A stretch of 24,132 bases of DNA from DAHVFK01 sp035310985 (GTDB taxonomy: Bacteria; Pseudomonadota; Gammaproteobacteria; Burkholderiales; SG8-39), in contig DATGDH010000046.1 in the NCBI GenBank assembly GCA_035310985.1, positions 1 through 24,132 on the forward strand, in the 5' to 3' direction. A model generated the notes under the pieces. The model was not told where the DNA came from and made no database searches. It saw only the letters and a list, made by a program, of their open reading frames with translations. The position numbers and the translations under genes are program-made. Below are positions 14,792 through 23,146 of the stretch, one piece after another. Positions within the stretch are counted from its first letter, which is position 1. Each line of letters begins with the position of its first letter.

Positions 14792-17101
14792 ATGGACGAC
14801 ACGCAGACGCTGGATCTCTTCACCCCTGACAACGGCGACGAAGCGGCGCCGATCGAGCGCCACGCCTCGAAGGCCTACCTCGGCTACGCGGTGTCGACGG
14901 TCAAGGCGCGCGCGCTGCCGGAGATCGCGGACGGCCTGAAGCCGGTGCAGCGGCGCATCCTGTATGCAATGGCCGACACGCCGGGTGGCGCGCAGGGCTT
15001 CGCCAAGTGCGCGCGCTACGTCGGCGAGGTGCTCGGCAAGTACCACCCGCACGGCGACTCGTCGACCTACGAGGCGCTGGTGCACCTGGCGCAGCCGTTC
15101 TCGATGCGCTATCCGCTGATCGACGGGCAGGGCAACTTCGGCTCGCGCGATGGCGACGGCGCCGCGGCCTACCGCTACACCGAGGCGAAGCTCGCGCGCA
15201 TCGCCGAGTTGATGCTCGCGGAGATCGGCGAGGGTACGGTCGACTTCCAGAAGAACTACGACGGCAAGTTCGACGAGCCGGTGCTGCTGCCGGCGCGCCT
15301 GCCCTTCGGCCTGCTGAACGGCTCGTTCGGCATCCCGGTGGGCTTCTCCACGCGCATCCCTTCGCACAACCTGAAGGAGGTCGCGGCCGCAGCGGCCTGG
15401 GTGATCCGCCATCCGCGCGCGAAGCTGGACGAGGTGCTCGAGCGCCTGCCGGGACCGGACTTCCCCGGCGGCGGCCAGATCATCTCGCCGCCCGAGGAGC
15501 TGCGCCAGGCCTACGAGACCGGGCGCGGCTCGATCGCACTGCGCGCGCGCTGGACTGTCGAGCCGCTCGCGCGCGGCCAGTGGCGCATCGTGGTCAACGA
15601 GCTGCCGCACGGCGTGTCCTGCCGGCAGGTGCTCGAGGAAATCGAGGCGCTGGTCAACCCCAAGCCTGCGGCCGGCAAGAAGGAAGTGTCGCAGGAGCAG
15701 AAGCGCCTCAAGCAGTTCGTGCTCGACTTGGTCGAGTCGGTGCGCGACGAGTCGGACCGCAAGTCGAAGCTGCGCCTGGTGATCGAGCCGCGCAGCTCGC
15801 GCCAGGATCCGGCCGAGACGATGAAGGCGCTGCTGGTGCAGACCTCGCTCGAGTCGCGCTACGCGGTCAACCTCACCTGGCTGGGCCTCGACGGCCTGCC
15901 GGAGACCAAGGGCGTCGTCGAGGTGCTGCGCGAGTGGGGCGAGTTCCGCGTGCAGACGGTGCGCCGGCGCACCGCGAACCGCCTGGCGAAATGCGAAGAG
16001 CGGCTGCACATCGTCATGGGCCGCCTGATTGCCTACGTGAAGATCGAGGAAATCATCAAGCTCATCCGCGCGGCCGAGGACCAGCCCGAGGCGAAGGAAA
16101 AGCTACAGAAGAAGTACAAGCTTAGCGAGCGCCAGGCCGAGGACATCGTCAACCTGCGCCTGGGCCAGCTCACCAAGCTCGACGGCGTCAAGCTGAACGA
16201 CGAGAGAAAATCCCTCGAGGCCGAGAGGAAGGGCCTGAAGACGCTGCTCGGCGACGACAAGGAGCTGAGGAAGCTCGTCGTCAGGGAGCTCGACGAGGAC
16301 GCGAAGAAGTACGGCGACGAGCGGCGCACGCTGATCAAACCCGAGGAGCGTGCGCAGATCGAGCGCAGCGTGCTCGAGGAGCCGCTCACCGTGATCCTGT
16401 CGCGGAAGGGCTGGGTGCGCGCGCGCGCCGGGCACGGCATCGACCTCGCAACGGTGGGCTTCAAGGACGGCGACGGCCTGTTGCAGGCGCTCGAGTGCAA
16501 GACGACTTCGCCCGTGGTGTTTCTCTCGGCGCGCGGCAAGGCGTTCACGGTGGAGGCCGCCAACCTGCCGAGCGGGCGCGGTGACGGCCAGCCGATGAAC
16601 GCGCTGGTCAACTGCGAGGGCGACGAGATCGTGTGGATGGCGAGCGGCGACGTGGGGCAGCCGCTGCTGATGAGCTCGAACGCCGGGCAGGGCTTTCTGT
16701 GCCGCCTGGGGGACCTCGTTTCCAAGACGCGCGCCGGCAAGGAGTTCATGGCGGTCGCCGAGGGCGCGCGCGCCAACTTGCCGGTCGCCTTCGCGGGCGA
16801 GCCGGCGAAGATGAAGGTCGCCGCGTTGTCGTCGGACGCGCGCCTGCTCGTGTTTCCGATGGCCGAGCTGCCGCTGCGGCCGAATGGCGGCGTCGGCGTG
16901 CAGCTGATCGCACTGCCCGACAAGATCACGCTCGCCGCGGCCGCCGCGCTCGAGCCGAAGGGCACGCTCACGGTGTCGGGCTTCAAGCGCACGAGGAAGA
17001 GCGCCGAGCTGGACGCGAAAGCGCTCAAGGACTACGAGGGCAAGCGCGCGCAGCGCGGCCGGGTGTGCGACGTCGGCTTCCGGCCCGACGCCTTCGCGTG
17101 A
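14792..17101 (+). CDS. parC: DNA topoisomerase IV subunit A
   Basis: This 769-aa DNA-cleaving and rejoining subunit pairs with ParE. The winged-helix and tower domains span roughly residues 20-500: DGLKPVQRRILYAM (47-60), the quinolone-resistance region GKYHPHGDSSTYE (82-94), and the catalytic tyrosine Y129 in YRYTE. Positions equivalent to E. coli S80 and E84 are S90 and E94, the quinolone-sensitive state. A coiled, charged stretch follows (about 415-505), then a C-terminal beta-pinwheel domain with blade-like repeats such as SRKGWVRARAGHG and SARGKAFTVEAANLP. The ATG lies 3 bases after the small gene, and its TGA overlaps the GTG start of the MFS gene. This makes parC the head of a coupled run with three non-topoisomerase genes. 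Confidence 0.96.
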   Translation: MDDTQTLDLFTPDNGDEAAPIERHASKAYLGYAVSTVKARALPEIADGLKPVQRRILYAMADTPGGAQGFAKCARYVGEVLGKYHPHGDSSTYEALVHLAQPFSMRYPLIDGQGNFGSRDGDGAAAYRYTEAKLARIAELMLAEIGEGTVDFQKNYDGKFDEPVLLPARLPFGLLNGSFGIPVGFSTRIPSHNLKEVAAAAAWVIRHPRAKLDEVLERLPGPDFPGGGQIISPPEELRQAYETGRGSIALRARWTVEPLARGQWRIVVNELPHGVSCRQVLEEIEALVNPKPAAGKKEVSQEQKRLKQFVLDLVESVRDESDRKSKLRLVIEPRSSRQDPAETMKALLVQTSLESRYAVNLTWLGLDGLPETKGVVEVLREWGEFRVQTVRRRTANRLAKCEERLHIVMGRLIAYVKIEEIIKLIRAAEDQPEAKEKLQKKYKLSERQAEDIVNLRLGQLTKLDGVKLNDERKSLEAERKGLKTLLGDDKELRKLVVRELDEDAKKYGDERRTLIKPEERAQIERSVLEEPLTVILSRKGWVRARAGHGIDLATVGFKDGDGLLQALECKTTSPVVFLSARGKAFTVEAANLPSGRGDGQPMNALVNCEGDEIVWMASGDVGQPLLMSSNAGQGFLCRLGDLVSKTRAGKEFMAVAEGARANLPVAFAGEPAKMKVAALSSDARLLVFPMAELPLRPNGGVGVQLIALPDKITLAAAAALEPKGTLTVSGFKRTRKSAELDAKALKDYEGKRAQRGRVCDVGFRPDAFA

Positions 17102-18315
17102 GCGGGCCGCGCGGCGACCGCGTCCTCATCTACACCGCCGCGCTGCTGCGCGGGCTCGCGGCCGGCTCGATCAGCGTGCTCGCCGCGGTGTACCTCGCCA
17201 AGCGCGGCTTCGACGAGTCCGAGGTCGGCTTTGTGCTCACCGCGGGCTTCGTCGGGGTCGCAGGCGGCACTGCCTACAGCACCTTCCTGGCCGACCGCGT
17301 CGGCCGGCGCCGCAGCCTGGTGGCGCTCGCCTCGCTCGCCGCCGCCGGCGGGCTCGCGCTGGCGCTGCTCGAATCGCGCTGGGCGCTCGCCGCGGCGGCG
17401 TTCCTCGGCATGCTGAATACGCAGGGCGCCGATCGCGGCGGGGCACAGGCGCTCGAGCAGGCGATCCTGCCGGCCACCGCCGCCGACAGCGAGCGCACCC
17501 AGGTATTCGCGTGGTACAACGCGCTGCAGGATGCCGGCACCGCGGTGGGCGCGCTGCTCGCCGCGCTGCCGGCGCTGCTGCGCGACCGCTTCGGCGTCGC
17601 CGAAACGCAGGCCTACGATACGACGCTCGTCGGCTACAGCCTGCTGCTCGCCGGCGCTGCGCTCGCCTACGCGCGGCTCTCCCCAGCGGCCGAGCGCGGC
17701 GCCGCAGCGCCGCCGGCGCTCGCCCTGCACGCGCCGCAGGCGGTGCGCCGCGCGGTGCGCAACTTCTCGCTGCTCGCCGGGCTGGACGCCTTCGGCGGCG
17801 GCTTCATCGGCTCGGCGCTGATCGCGTACTTCCTCTACCTGCGCTTCGGCGTGTCCGAGGGCGCACTTGCGCTGCTGTTCCTCGCGGCGCGCGTCATGAC
17901 CGTGCTGTCGCATTTCGTCGCGGCCTGGCTTTCGCGCCGCTTCGGCCTGGTGAACACCATGGTGTTCACCCACCTGCCTTCTGGCCTGCTGCTGCTCTCG
18001 CTGCCGCTCGCGCCGACCTTCCCGATCGCCGCGCTGCTCTTCATCGTGCGCGAGGGTCTCTCGGAGATGGACGTGCCGACGCGCCAGTCCTACCTGATGG
18101 CGATCGTTCCGGCGCACGAGCGCGCCTGGGCCTCGGGGCTTTCGCAGCTCGCGCGCGCGAGCGGGCGTATCGCGGCGCCGGCGCTAGCCGGCGGCGCGAT
18201 GCAGGCGGGCGTGCTGTGGGCGCCGCTCGTCGCCGGCGCGCTGATCAAGATCGGCTACGACCTGCTGCTGTGGCGCGCGTTCCGCCGCATCCGCGCGCCG
18301 GAGGAGGGGCGATGA
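17098..18315 (+). CDS. Major facilitator superfamily transporter
   Basis: This 405-aa inner-membrane protein has about 12 hydrophobic segments in two halves separated by a loop near residues 195-220, as in MFS carriers. The motif between TM2 and TM3 reads FLADRVGRRRSLVAL, a clear MFS A-motif. The second half contains DVPTRQSYLMAIVPAHERAWASGL, a stretch seen in MFS drug or metabolite exporters. The substrate cannot be told. Start is GTG at 17098, overlapping the parC stop (GTGA); this frame is open from inside parC but no later ATG would preserve TM1. Its own TGA overlaps the ATG of the DUF99 gene. Expression is therefore likely coupled to parC. Confidence 0.88.
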   Translation: MSGPRGDRVLIYTAALLRGLAAGSISVLAAVYLAKRGFDESEVGFVLTAGFVGVAGGTAYSTFLADRVGRRRSLVALASLAAAGGLALALLESRWALAAAAFLGMLNTQGADRGGAQALEQAILPATAADSERTQVFAWYNALQDAGTAVGALLAALPALLRDRFGVAETQAYDTTLVGYSLLLAGAALAYARLSPAAERGAAAPPALALHAPQAVRRAVRNFSLLAGLDAFGGGFIGSALIAYFLYLRFGVSEGALALLFLAARVMTVLSHFVAAWLSRRFGLVNTMVFTHLPSGLLLLSLPLAPTFPIAALLFIVREGLSEMDVPTRQSYLMAIVPAHERAWASGLSQLARASGRIAAPALAGGAMQAGVLWAPLVAGALIKIGYDLLLWRAFRRIRAPEEGR

Positions 18316-18878
18316 GGCGGCGCTTCGCGCACGTGGTCGGCTTCGATGACGCGCCTTTTGCGCGCGCGCGGCGCGGCGCGGTGCCGGTCGTGGGCGCGGT
18401 ATACGCCGGCGCGCGCCTCGAGGGCGTGCTCGCTACGCGCGTGCGGCGCGACGGCGCCGACGCGACGCGCGCGCTCGCCGACTGCGTGCGCCGCTCGCGC
18501 TTCCGCGAGCAGCTGCACGCGGTGCTGCTGCAGGGCATCGCCTTCGCCGGGTTCAACGTGGTCGACCTGGCGGCGCTGCATGCCGCGCTCGGTCTGCCGG
18601 TGCTGGTGGTCGTGCGCAGGAAGCCCGATCTCGCCCGGATCCGCGGCGCGCTGCTCGCGCACGTGCCGGGCGGGGCGCGCAAATGGCGCTTGATCGAGCG
18701 CGCTGGCCCGATGGAACCGGCCGCCGGGCTGTGGGTGCAGCGCGCGGGGCTGTCGCTCGCCGAGGCCGAGTCGCTCTTGCGCCGCTTCGCGGTGAACGGG
18801 CTGTTGCCCGAGCCGCTGCGCGCGGCGCACCTGATCGCCGGCGGGGTGGCGACCGGCGAGTCGCGCCACCGGGCGTAA
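18312..18878 (+). CDS. DUF99 family protein (endonuclease V homolog)
   Basis: This 188-aa protein fits the DUF99 family, known best from archaea and annotated as distantly related to endonuclease V, the inosine-cutting DNA repair enzyme. Visible conserved elements are HVVGFDDAPF near the start with paired aspartates, VPVVGAVYAGARLEGVL, LHAVLLQGIAFAGFNVVDL, LPVLVVVRRKPDLARIRGAL and the C-terminal LRAAHLIAGGVATGESR. No signal peptide or membrane segment is present. The role of the family is not established; nuclease activity is inference from fold similarity. A very strong ribosome-binding site GAGGAGGGG lies just before the ATG, which overlaps the MFS stop. Only 9 bases separate it from the GGDEF gene. 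Confidence 0.82.
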   Translation: MRRRFAHVVGFDDAPFARARRGAVPVVGAVYAGARLEGVLATRVRRDGADATRALADCVRRSRFREQLHAVLLQGIAFAGFNVVDLAALHAALGLPVLVVVRRKPDLARIRGALLAHVPGGARKWRLIERAGPMEPAAGLWVQRAGLSLAEAESLLRRFAVNGLLPEPLRAAHLIAGGVATGESRHRA

Positions 18879-18887
18879 GCTGCGCCG

Positions 18888-20120
18888 ATGCAAGACGCGC
18901 TCCCGTTCACGCTTCGCCTCGCCGCCGCGCCGCTCGCGATCCTCCTGCTCGCCGCGCTTGCGCTCGCGCTGGGCCCGGCGCTGCCGCCGTCGCTCGCCGG
19001 CCTGGGCGACTATGGTCCGTACGCCGTACTCGCGCTTGCCGCGGCGGTGACGCTGTGGTTCAACCGCGGGCGCGCCTTCGTCGCGGCCGTCTCGCTGCTG
19101 GCGGCGTACGCCGGCTACCGCTACGCGCTGCAGCTCGGGCCGGCGAGCTTCCCGGCTCGGGCCACGTATACGGCGCTCGCGCTGCTGGTGCCGTTCAACG
19201 TGCTGCTTGCGCTCGTGCTGCCCGAGCGCGGCGTGGTGCATCACGGCAGCTGGCGCTGGCTGCTGCTCATCGCCGCCGAAGCGCTGCTGGTCGCGTGGAT
19301 GGCGAGCGCCGGGCGCAGCGCATTCTCGGGCACGGCGTGGGAGCAGCTGCTCGATCACTGGACGCTGCGCTCGCCGCCGGTGCCTTTCGCCGCGCGCGTC
19401 ATGTTCGCGCTCGCTTTCGCCGCCGCCGCCTGGCGCGCCTGGCCGCGCTATTCGCCGACGGACATCGGCAAGGCGGGCGCGCTGGTCGCGTTCCTGATCG
19501 CCTGCTGGGGGGAAAGCGCGCACGGGGCGTTCGGCGCGTTCATGTCGGCAGCCGGCGCGATCCTGCTGGTCGCGGTGCTGCAGGAGTCGCACCGCATGGC
19601 GTTCCGCGACGAGCTCACCGGGCTGCCGAGCCGCCGCGCGCTCGAGGAGCGCCTGCGCGCGCTCGGCCCGGAGTACACGATCGCCATGATCGACGTCGAC
19701 CATTTCAAGAAATTCAACGACACCTACGGGCACGACGTCGGCGACCAGGTGCTGCGCCTGGTGGCGGCGCGCCTGGCTGAGGTCGGCGGCGGCGGGCGCG
19801 CGTTTCGTTACGGCGGCGAGGAGTTCACCGTGCTGTTCCCCGACGTCGCGAGCAAGGAGGCACTGCCGCACCTCGAAGACGTGCGCGAAGGGATCGAGCG
19901 CTACCGCATGGCGTTGCGCGAGCAGCGCCGTCCGAAGAACGACAGGAAAGGAAGCAGGCGGCGCGGCCCCGGGCGCGCCGAGGAAGCGGTGTCCGTCACC
20001 GTGTCGATCGGCGTGGCGGCACCGGGCAAGCGCATCGCCACGCCGGCCGAGGTGATCAAGGCTGCCGACGGCGCGCTGTACCGCGCCAAGGAATCGGGCC
20101 GCAACCGCGTCAGTCGCTGA
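18888..20120 (+). CDS. Membrane-bound GGDEF diguanylate cyclase
   Basis: This 410-aa protein has about six or seven hydrophobic segments in residues 10-232 forming an unclassified membrane sensor, then a GGDEF domain (about 236-405) that should make cyclic di-GMP on the cytoplasmic side. The domain opens with FRDELTGLPSRRALEERL, has IDVDHFKKFNDTYGHDVGD and the active-site GGEEF at 309-313. The inhibitory RxxD site is absent: the equivalent positions lie in a GGGG run (300-303), so feedback inhibition at that site is not expected. An unusual, very basic insert (about 344-364) interrupts the domain before VSVTVSIGVA. It is the last gene of the run starting at parC, 9 bases after the DUF99 stop, and is followed by a 200-base gap. 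Confidence 0.9.
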   Translation: MQDALPFTLRLAAAPLAILLLAALALALGPALPPSLAGLGDYGPYAVLALAAAVTLWFNRGRAFVAAVSLLAAYAGYRYALQLGPASFPARATYTALALLVPFNVLLALVLPERGVVHHGSWRWLLLIAAEALLVAWMASAGRSAFSGTAWEQLLDHWTLRSPPVPFAARVMFALAFAAAAWRAWPRYSPTDIGKAGALVAFLIACWGESAHGAFGAFMSAAGAILLVAVLQESHRMAFRDELTGLPSRRALEERLRALGPEYTIAMIDVDHFKKFNDTYGHDVGDQVLRLVAARLAEVGGGGRAFRYGGEEFTVLFPDVASKEALPHLEDVREGIERYRMALREQRRPKNDRKGSRRRGPGRAEEAVSVTVSIGVAAPGKRIATPAEVIKAADGALYRAKESGRNRVSR

Positions 20121-20320
20121 GCGCGGCAAGAAACTGTCAGCCGCGTGACGCGCTTCACGGCGCAGGCGAGTTCTGACTGACGCGCGGGGCGCGCGGCGCT
20201 CTAATGGGATCCGAGTTCGATCGCCAGGCGGCTCGGGCCCGTCGTTTCCTACCTTCCCCGGTGGCGGCGGCCCGGGCCCGCCGGCGCCCGCGGCAAAACG
20301 ACGAACCACCGAGCCGCGAA
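20121..20320. other. Intergenic region before DUF1499 gene
   Basis: This 200-base gap carries no convincing gene. It holds a CRP-like dyad CGTGA-N6-TCACG (20144-20159), a weak -10-like TCTAAT (20200-20205) without a matching -35, and a strongly GC-rich self-complementary stretch around 20262-20288 (GGCGGCCCGGGCCCGCC core). It probably contains the end of the parC run and the promoter of the next gene, but none of the elements is strong. Confidence 0.4.
20144..20159. promoter_or_regulatory. CRP-like dyad (weak)
   Basis: CGTGA and TCACG are separated by 6 bases, resembling the CRP consensus TGTGA-N6-TCACA with both outer bases changed. It lies 24 bases after the GGDEF stop. In GC-rich DNA a 5-bp dyad is not rare, and a role as a small hairpin is equally possible. 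Confidence 0.2.
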
Positions 20321-21094
20321 ATGGTCCATCATGTGCCGATGGTGGACGCGAGAAACAACCCGCGCAGCGCCCGCACGGCCGTGTGGCTCGCCTTCGCAGT
20401 GGCCATGGCGGGAGCGGCCGCGATGCTCGCCGCGGGCCTGGGCAGCCGCTTCGGGCTGTGGAACTACGACTTCGCCTTCGCGCTGCTGCGCACCGCCGGC
20501 TGGATCGGCGCCGCCGGCGGCGCGCTGTGCCTCGCGGCGGTGCCGCTCGCCTGGCGCTTCGACCAGCGGCGCGCGCTCGCCGCGCTGCTGCTCGGCGTGA
20601 TCGCCGGCGCGCTCAGCTTCGGCGTGCCGTGGACCATTCAGCGCGCCGCGAATAGCACGCCGCCGATTCACGACATCAGCACCGACACGGCGGACCCGCC
20701 GCAGTTCGTCGCGCTCGCGGCGGTGCGGCGCACCTCGCCGAACGGCGCGGCCTATCCCGGCGCGTCGGCCGCCGAGGCGCAGCGCAAGTCCTACCCCGAC
20801 ATCCTGCCGCTCGCGGTCGGCGCGCACCCCGCGGCCGCGTATCAGCGCTGCCTCGAGGCCGCGCGCTCGCTCGGCTGGCGGATCGCGCTCGCCGATCCGA
20901 AGGCGCTGCGCATCGAGGCGACCGACACGACGCGCTTCTTCGGCCTCAAGAGCGACATCGTCATACGCGTCACGCCGCTCGGCGCGGCGAGCCGCGTCGA
21001 CATCCGCTCGGCCTCGCGCGTCGGGGAGAGCGACCTGGGCGTGAACGCGCGGCGCATCCGCGCCTTCTACCGGGAGATGGCGCGCAAGGGCTGA
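20321..21094 (+). CDS. DUF1499 family membrane protein
   Basis: This protein of about 257 aa has three hydrophobic segments in its N-terminal half (roughly residues 22-42, 53-77 and 86-107), followed by a DUF1499 domain of about 130 residues: PPIHDISTDTADPPQFVAL, YPDILPLAVGAHPAAAYQRCLEAARSLGW and FFGLKSDIVIRVTPLGAASRVDIRSASRVGESDLGVNARRIRAFY (named by position 165-250). The domain's function is unknown. Start choice is uncertain: ATG 20321 and ATG 20339 are both possible and neither has a good ribosome-binding site; an ATG at 20204 would add an Arg-rich, non-conserved-looking leader and is disfavoured. The gap to the helicase gene is 38 bases and contains that gene's likely promoter. Confidence 0.82.
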   Translation: MVHHVPMVDARNNPRSARTAVWLAFAVAMAGAAAMLAAGLGSRFGLWNYDFAFALLRTAGWIGAAGGALCLAAVPLAWRFDQRRALAALLLGVIAGALSFGVPWTIQRAANSTPPIHDISTDTADPPQFVALAAVRRTSPNGAAYPGASAAEAQRKSYPDILPLAVGAHPAAAYQRCLEAARSLGWRIALADPKALRIEATDTTRFFGLKSDIVIRVTPLGAASRVDIRSASRVGESDLGVNARRIRAFYREMARKG

Positions 21095-21097
21095 GAC

Positions 21098-21126
21098 TGG
21101 ATAGATATACAGCGTTCGCCTATAGT
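21098..21126 (+). promoter_or_regulatory. Candidate promoter of helicase gene, leaderless geometry
   Basis: TGGATA (21098-21103, 4 of 6 to the -35 consensus) and TATAGT (21121-21126, 5 of 6 to the -10 consensus) are separated by exactly 17 bases. The -10 ends six bases before the helicase ATG, so transcription would start at or next to the A of the start codon. No Shine-Dalgarno sequence is seen before the ATG. Confidence 0.5.
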
Positions 21127-21132
21127 TCCGGC

Positions 21133-23133
21133 ATGCAAGCGAGCTCCGTTTTCGAGCGCCTGAACGGCGCGCAGCGTGCCGCGGCCTGCTTCGGCAATGC
21201 GCCGCTGCTGATCGTCGCGGGGGCGGGCACCGGCAAGACGAACACGCTCGCGCACCGCGTGGCGCACCTGGTGCTGGGAGGCGCGAGCCCCGAGCGGATC
21301 CTGCTTCTGACCTTCACACGCCGCGCGGCCGAGGAGATGACGCGGCGCGCGCAGAAGATCGTCGGCGCGGCTGCGCGCGAGGTAAGGCTGCCCTGGGCCG
21401 GCACCTTCCATTCGATCGCCAACCGACTCATCCGGCGCCACAGCGCGCGCCTCGGGCTGGACGCGAGTTTCAGCGTGCTCGACCGCGGCGACGCGGCCGA
21501 CCTGATGGACGTCGCGCGCCACGAGCTCGGCCTGTCGCAGACGGAGAAGCGCTTTCCGCGCAAGGACACCTGCCTCGCGATCTACTCGCAGCGCGTCAAC
21601 ACTCAGCGCACGCTCGCCGCGACGCTCGCAGACGCCTTCCCGTGGTGCGCCGAATGGGAGCAGGAGCTCGCGCGCCTTTACCGCGCCTACGTCGAGAAGA
21701 AGCTCGCCAACCAGGCGCTGGACTACGACGACCTGCTGCTCTACTGGCACGCGATGATGTCGGACGCTCCGGTCGCCGCCGACATCGGCGGCGCCTTCGA
21801 CCACATCCTGGTCGACGAGTACCAGGACACCAACGCGCTGCAGGCGGAGATCCTGAAAGCGCTGCGTCCCTCGGGCGAGGGCGTCACGGTGGTGGGCGAC
21901 GATGCGCAGGCGATCTACTCGTTTCGCGCGGCGAGCGTGGAGAACATCCTCGGCTTTCCCGCGCAGTACGCGCCGCCCGCCACCGTGCTCACGCTCGAGG
22001 AGAACTTCCGCTCGACGCAAGGCGTGCTCGACGCGGCCAACGCGCTGATCGCCGAGGGCGCGCGCCGCTACGCCAAGACGCTCAAGGCGGCGCGTGGCGC
22101 GGGCGCGCCGCCGCGCTACGTGACGGTGGCCGACGACCAGGCGCAGGCCGAATACGTGGTGACCGGCGTGCTCGAGGCGCGCGAGCGCGGCCTCGCGCTC
22201 AGGCGCCAGGCGGTGCTGTTTCGCTCTTCGCACCACAGCGACCTGCTCGAGCTCGAGCTCGTGCGGCGCAACATCCCCTTCGTCAAGTACGGAGGGCTGA
22301 AGTTCCTCGAGGCGGCGCACGTCAAGGACCTGCTCGCGGTGCTGCGCTGGGCCGACAACCCGAAGAACCGCGTCGCGGCGTTCCGCGCGCTGCAGCTGCT
22401 GCCGCGCGTCGGGCCGGCCACCGCGGCGCGCAGCTACACGCGCTTCGAGGCCCAGGGACATGCATGGAATGTCCTTGGGGACCTGAATCAGGCTTTCGGT
22501 TCCCTCATGGTCTCGCTCGCCGTGCCCGAGGGTCCCTGGCAGGGGCAGGTGGGGCGGGTGCGCGAGTGGCTCGAGCCGCTGCTCGAGGCGAGGTACGACG
22601 CGCTCGAGGCTCGCGCAGGCGACCTCGTGCAGCTCGAGCGCATCGCGCAGCAGTACGCGACGCGCGAGCGCTTCCTCACCGAGCTCGCGCTCGACCCGCC
22701 GCGCGCGAGCGGCGACCTCGCCGGCGCGCCGCACCTGGACGAGGACTACCTCGTGCTCTCGACCGTGCACTCGGCGAAAGGCCAGGAGTGGGACGCGGTG
22801 TACGTGCTGAACGTCGCAGACGGCAACTTCCCGTCCGAGTTCGCGACCGGACGCGCGGAGCTGGTCGAGGAGGAGCGGCGCCTGCTGTACGTGGCGATGA
22901 CGCGCGCGAAGAGCGAGCTGCACCTCCTCGCCCCCTTGCGCTACTACGTCGCCCAGCAGGCGCGCCGCGGCGACGCGCACGTGTACGGCGCGACGAGCCG
23001 CTTTCTCACGCGCGCGGTGATGCGCTGCCTCGAGGCGCGCACCTGGCCCGAGGCGGAAAGCGCTCAGGCGCCGCGCGCCGAAGACGCGGCGAGAATCGAC
23101 ATCGCCGGCCGGTTGCGCGCGCTCTGGTCCTAG
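21133..23133 (+). CDS. UvrD/Rep/PcrA-family ATP-dependent DNA helicase
   Basis: This 666-aa superfamily 1A helicase moves 3' to 5' on DNA and would act in repair or replication restart. Motifs in order: Q-motif LNGAQRAAA (10-18), Walker A AGAGTGKT (29-36), motif Ia LLLTFTRRAAEEM, Walker B VDEYQDTN (D228, E229), motif III VVGDDAQAIYSFRAA, motif IV NFRST, motif V TVHSAKGQEWD (544-554) and motif VI YVAMTRAK (R591). Sequence LVRRNIPFVKYGGLKFLEAAHVKD is typical of the UvrD-like branch. It lacks the long C-terminal tail of UvrD and PcrA, so it may be an additional helicase rather than the main UvrD. Residues about 441-460 are encoded by a GC-poorer, hairpin-rich stretch that may be an insertion. 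The ATG follows a promoter at leaderless spacing. Confidence 0.93.
   Translation: MQASSVFERLNGAQRAAACFGNAPLLIVAGAGTGKTNTLAHRVAHLVLGGASPERILLLTFTRRAAEEMTRRAQKIVGAAAREVRLPWAGTFHSIANRLIRRHSARLGLDASFSVLDRGDAADLMDVARHELGLSQTEKRFPRKDTCLAIYSQRVNTQRTLAATLADAFPWCAEWEQELARLYRAYVEKKLANQALDYDDLLLYWHAMMSDAPVAADIGGAFDHILVDEYQDTNALQAEILKALRPSGEGVTVVGDDAQAIYSFRAASVENILGFPAQYAPPATVLTLEENFRSTQGVLDAANALIAEGARRYAKTLKAARGAGAPPRYVTVADDQAQAEYVVTGVLEARERGLALRRQAVLFRSSHHSDLLELELVRRNIPFVKYGGLKFLEAAHVKDLLAVLRWADNPKNRVAAFRALQLLPRVGPATAARSYTRFEAQGHAWNVLGDLNQAFGSLMVSLAVPEGPWQGQVGRVREWLEPLLEARYDALEARAGDLVQLERIAQQYATRERFLTELALDPPRASGDLAGAPHLDEDYLVLSTVHSAKGQEWDAVYVLNVADGNFPSEFATGRAELVEEERRLLYVAMTRAKSELHLLAPLRYYVAQQARRGDAHVYGATSRFLTRAVMRCLEARTWPEAESAQAPRAEDAARIDIAGRLRALWS
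22455..22504. repeat. Hairpin-rich, GC-poorer stretch inside helicase gene
   Basis: GGACAT (22456-22461) and ATGTCC (22469-22474) form a stem with a 7-base loop. Just after, CCTGA-A-TCAGG (22482-22492) is palindromic and is flanked by imperfect GGGGACC / GGTTCCC arms. GC in 22451-22500 is 28 of 50, well below the surroundings. The helicase frame stays open through it. Confidence 0.4.
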
Positions 23134-23146
23134 GCGGCATGCCGCG

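Noticed and set aside
14485..14829. Plus-strand open frame starting inside the repeat (114 codons)
   Set aside because: It overlaps the better-supported 77-aa frame, which has a strong ribosome-binding site and protein-like composition; the start lies in the repeat hairpin.
16103..16435. Minus-strand frame opposite the charged middle part of parC
   Set aside because: Shadow of a lysine/glutamate-rich coding stretch; no start signal or family likeness.
20204..20320. Earlier ATG for the DUF1499 gene
   Set aside because: It would add an Arg/Ala/Pro-rich leader that looks like non-coding GC-rich DNA and has no ribosome-binding site.
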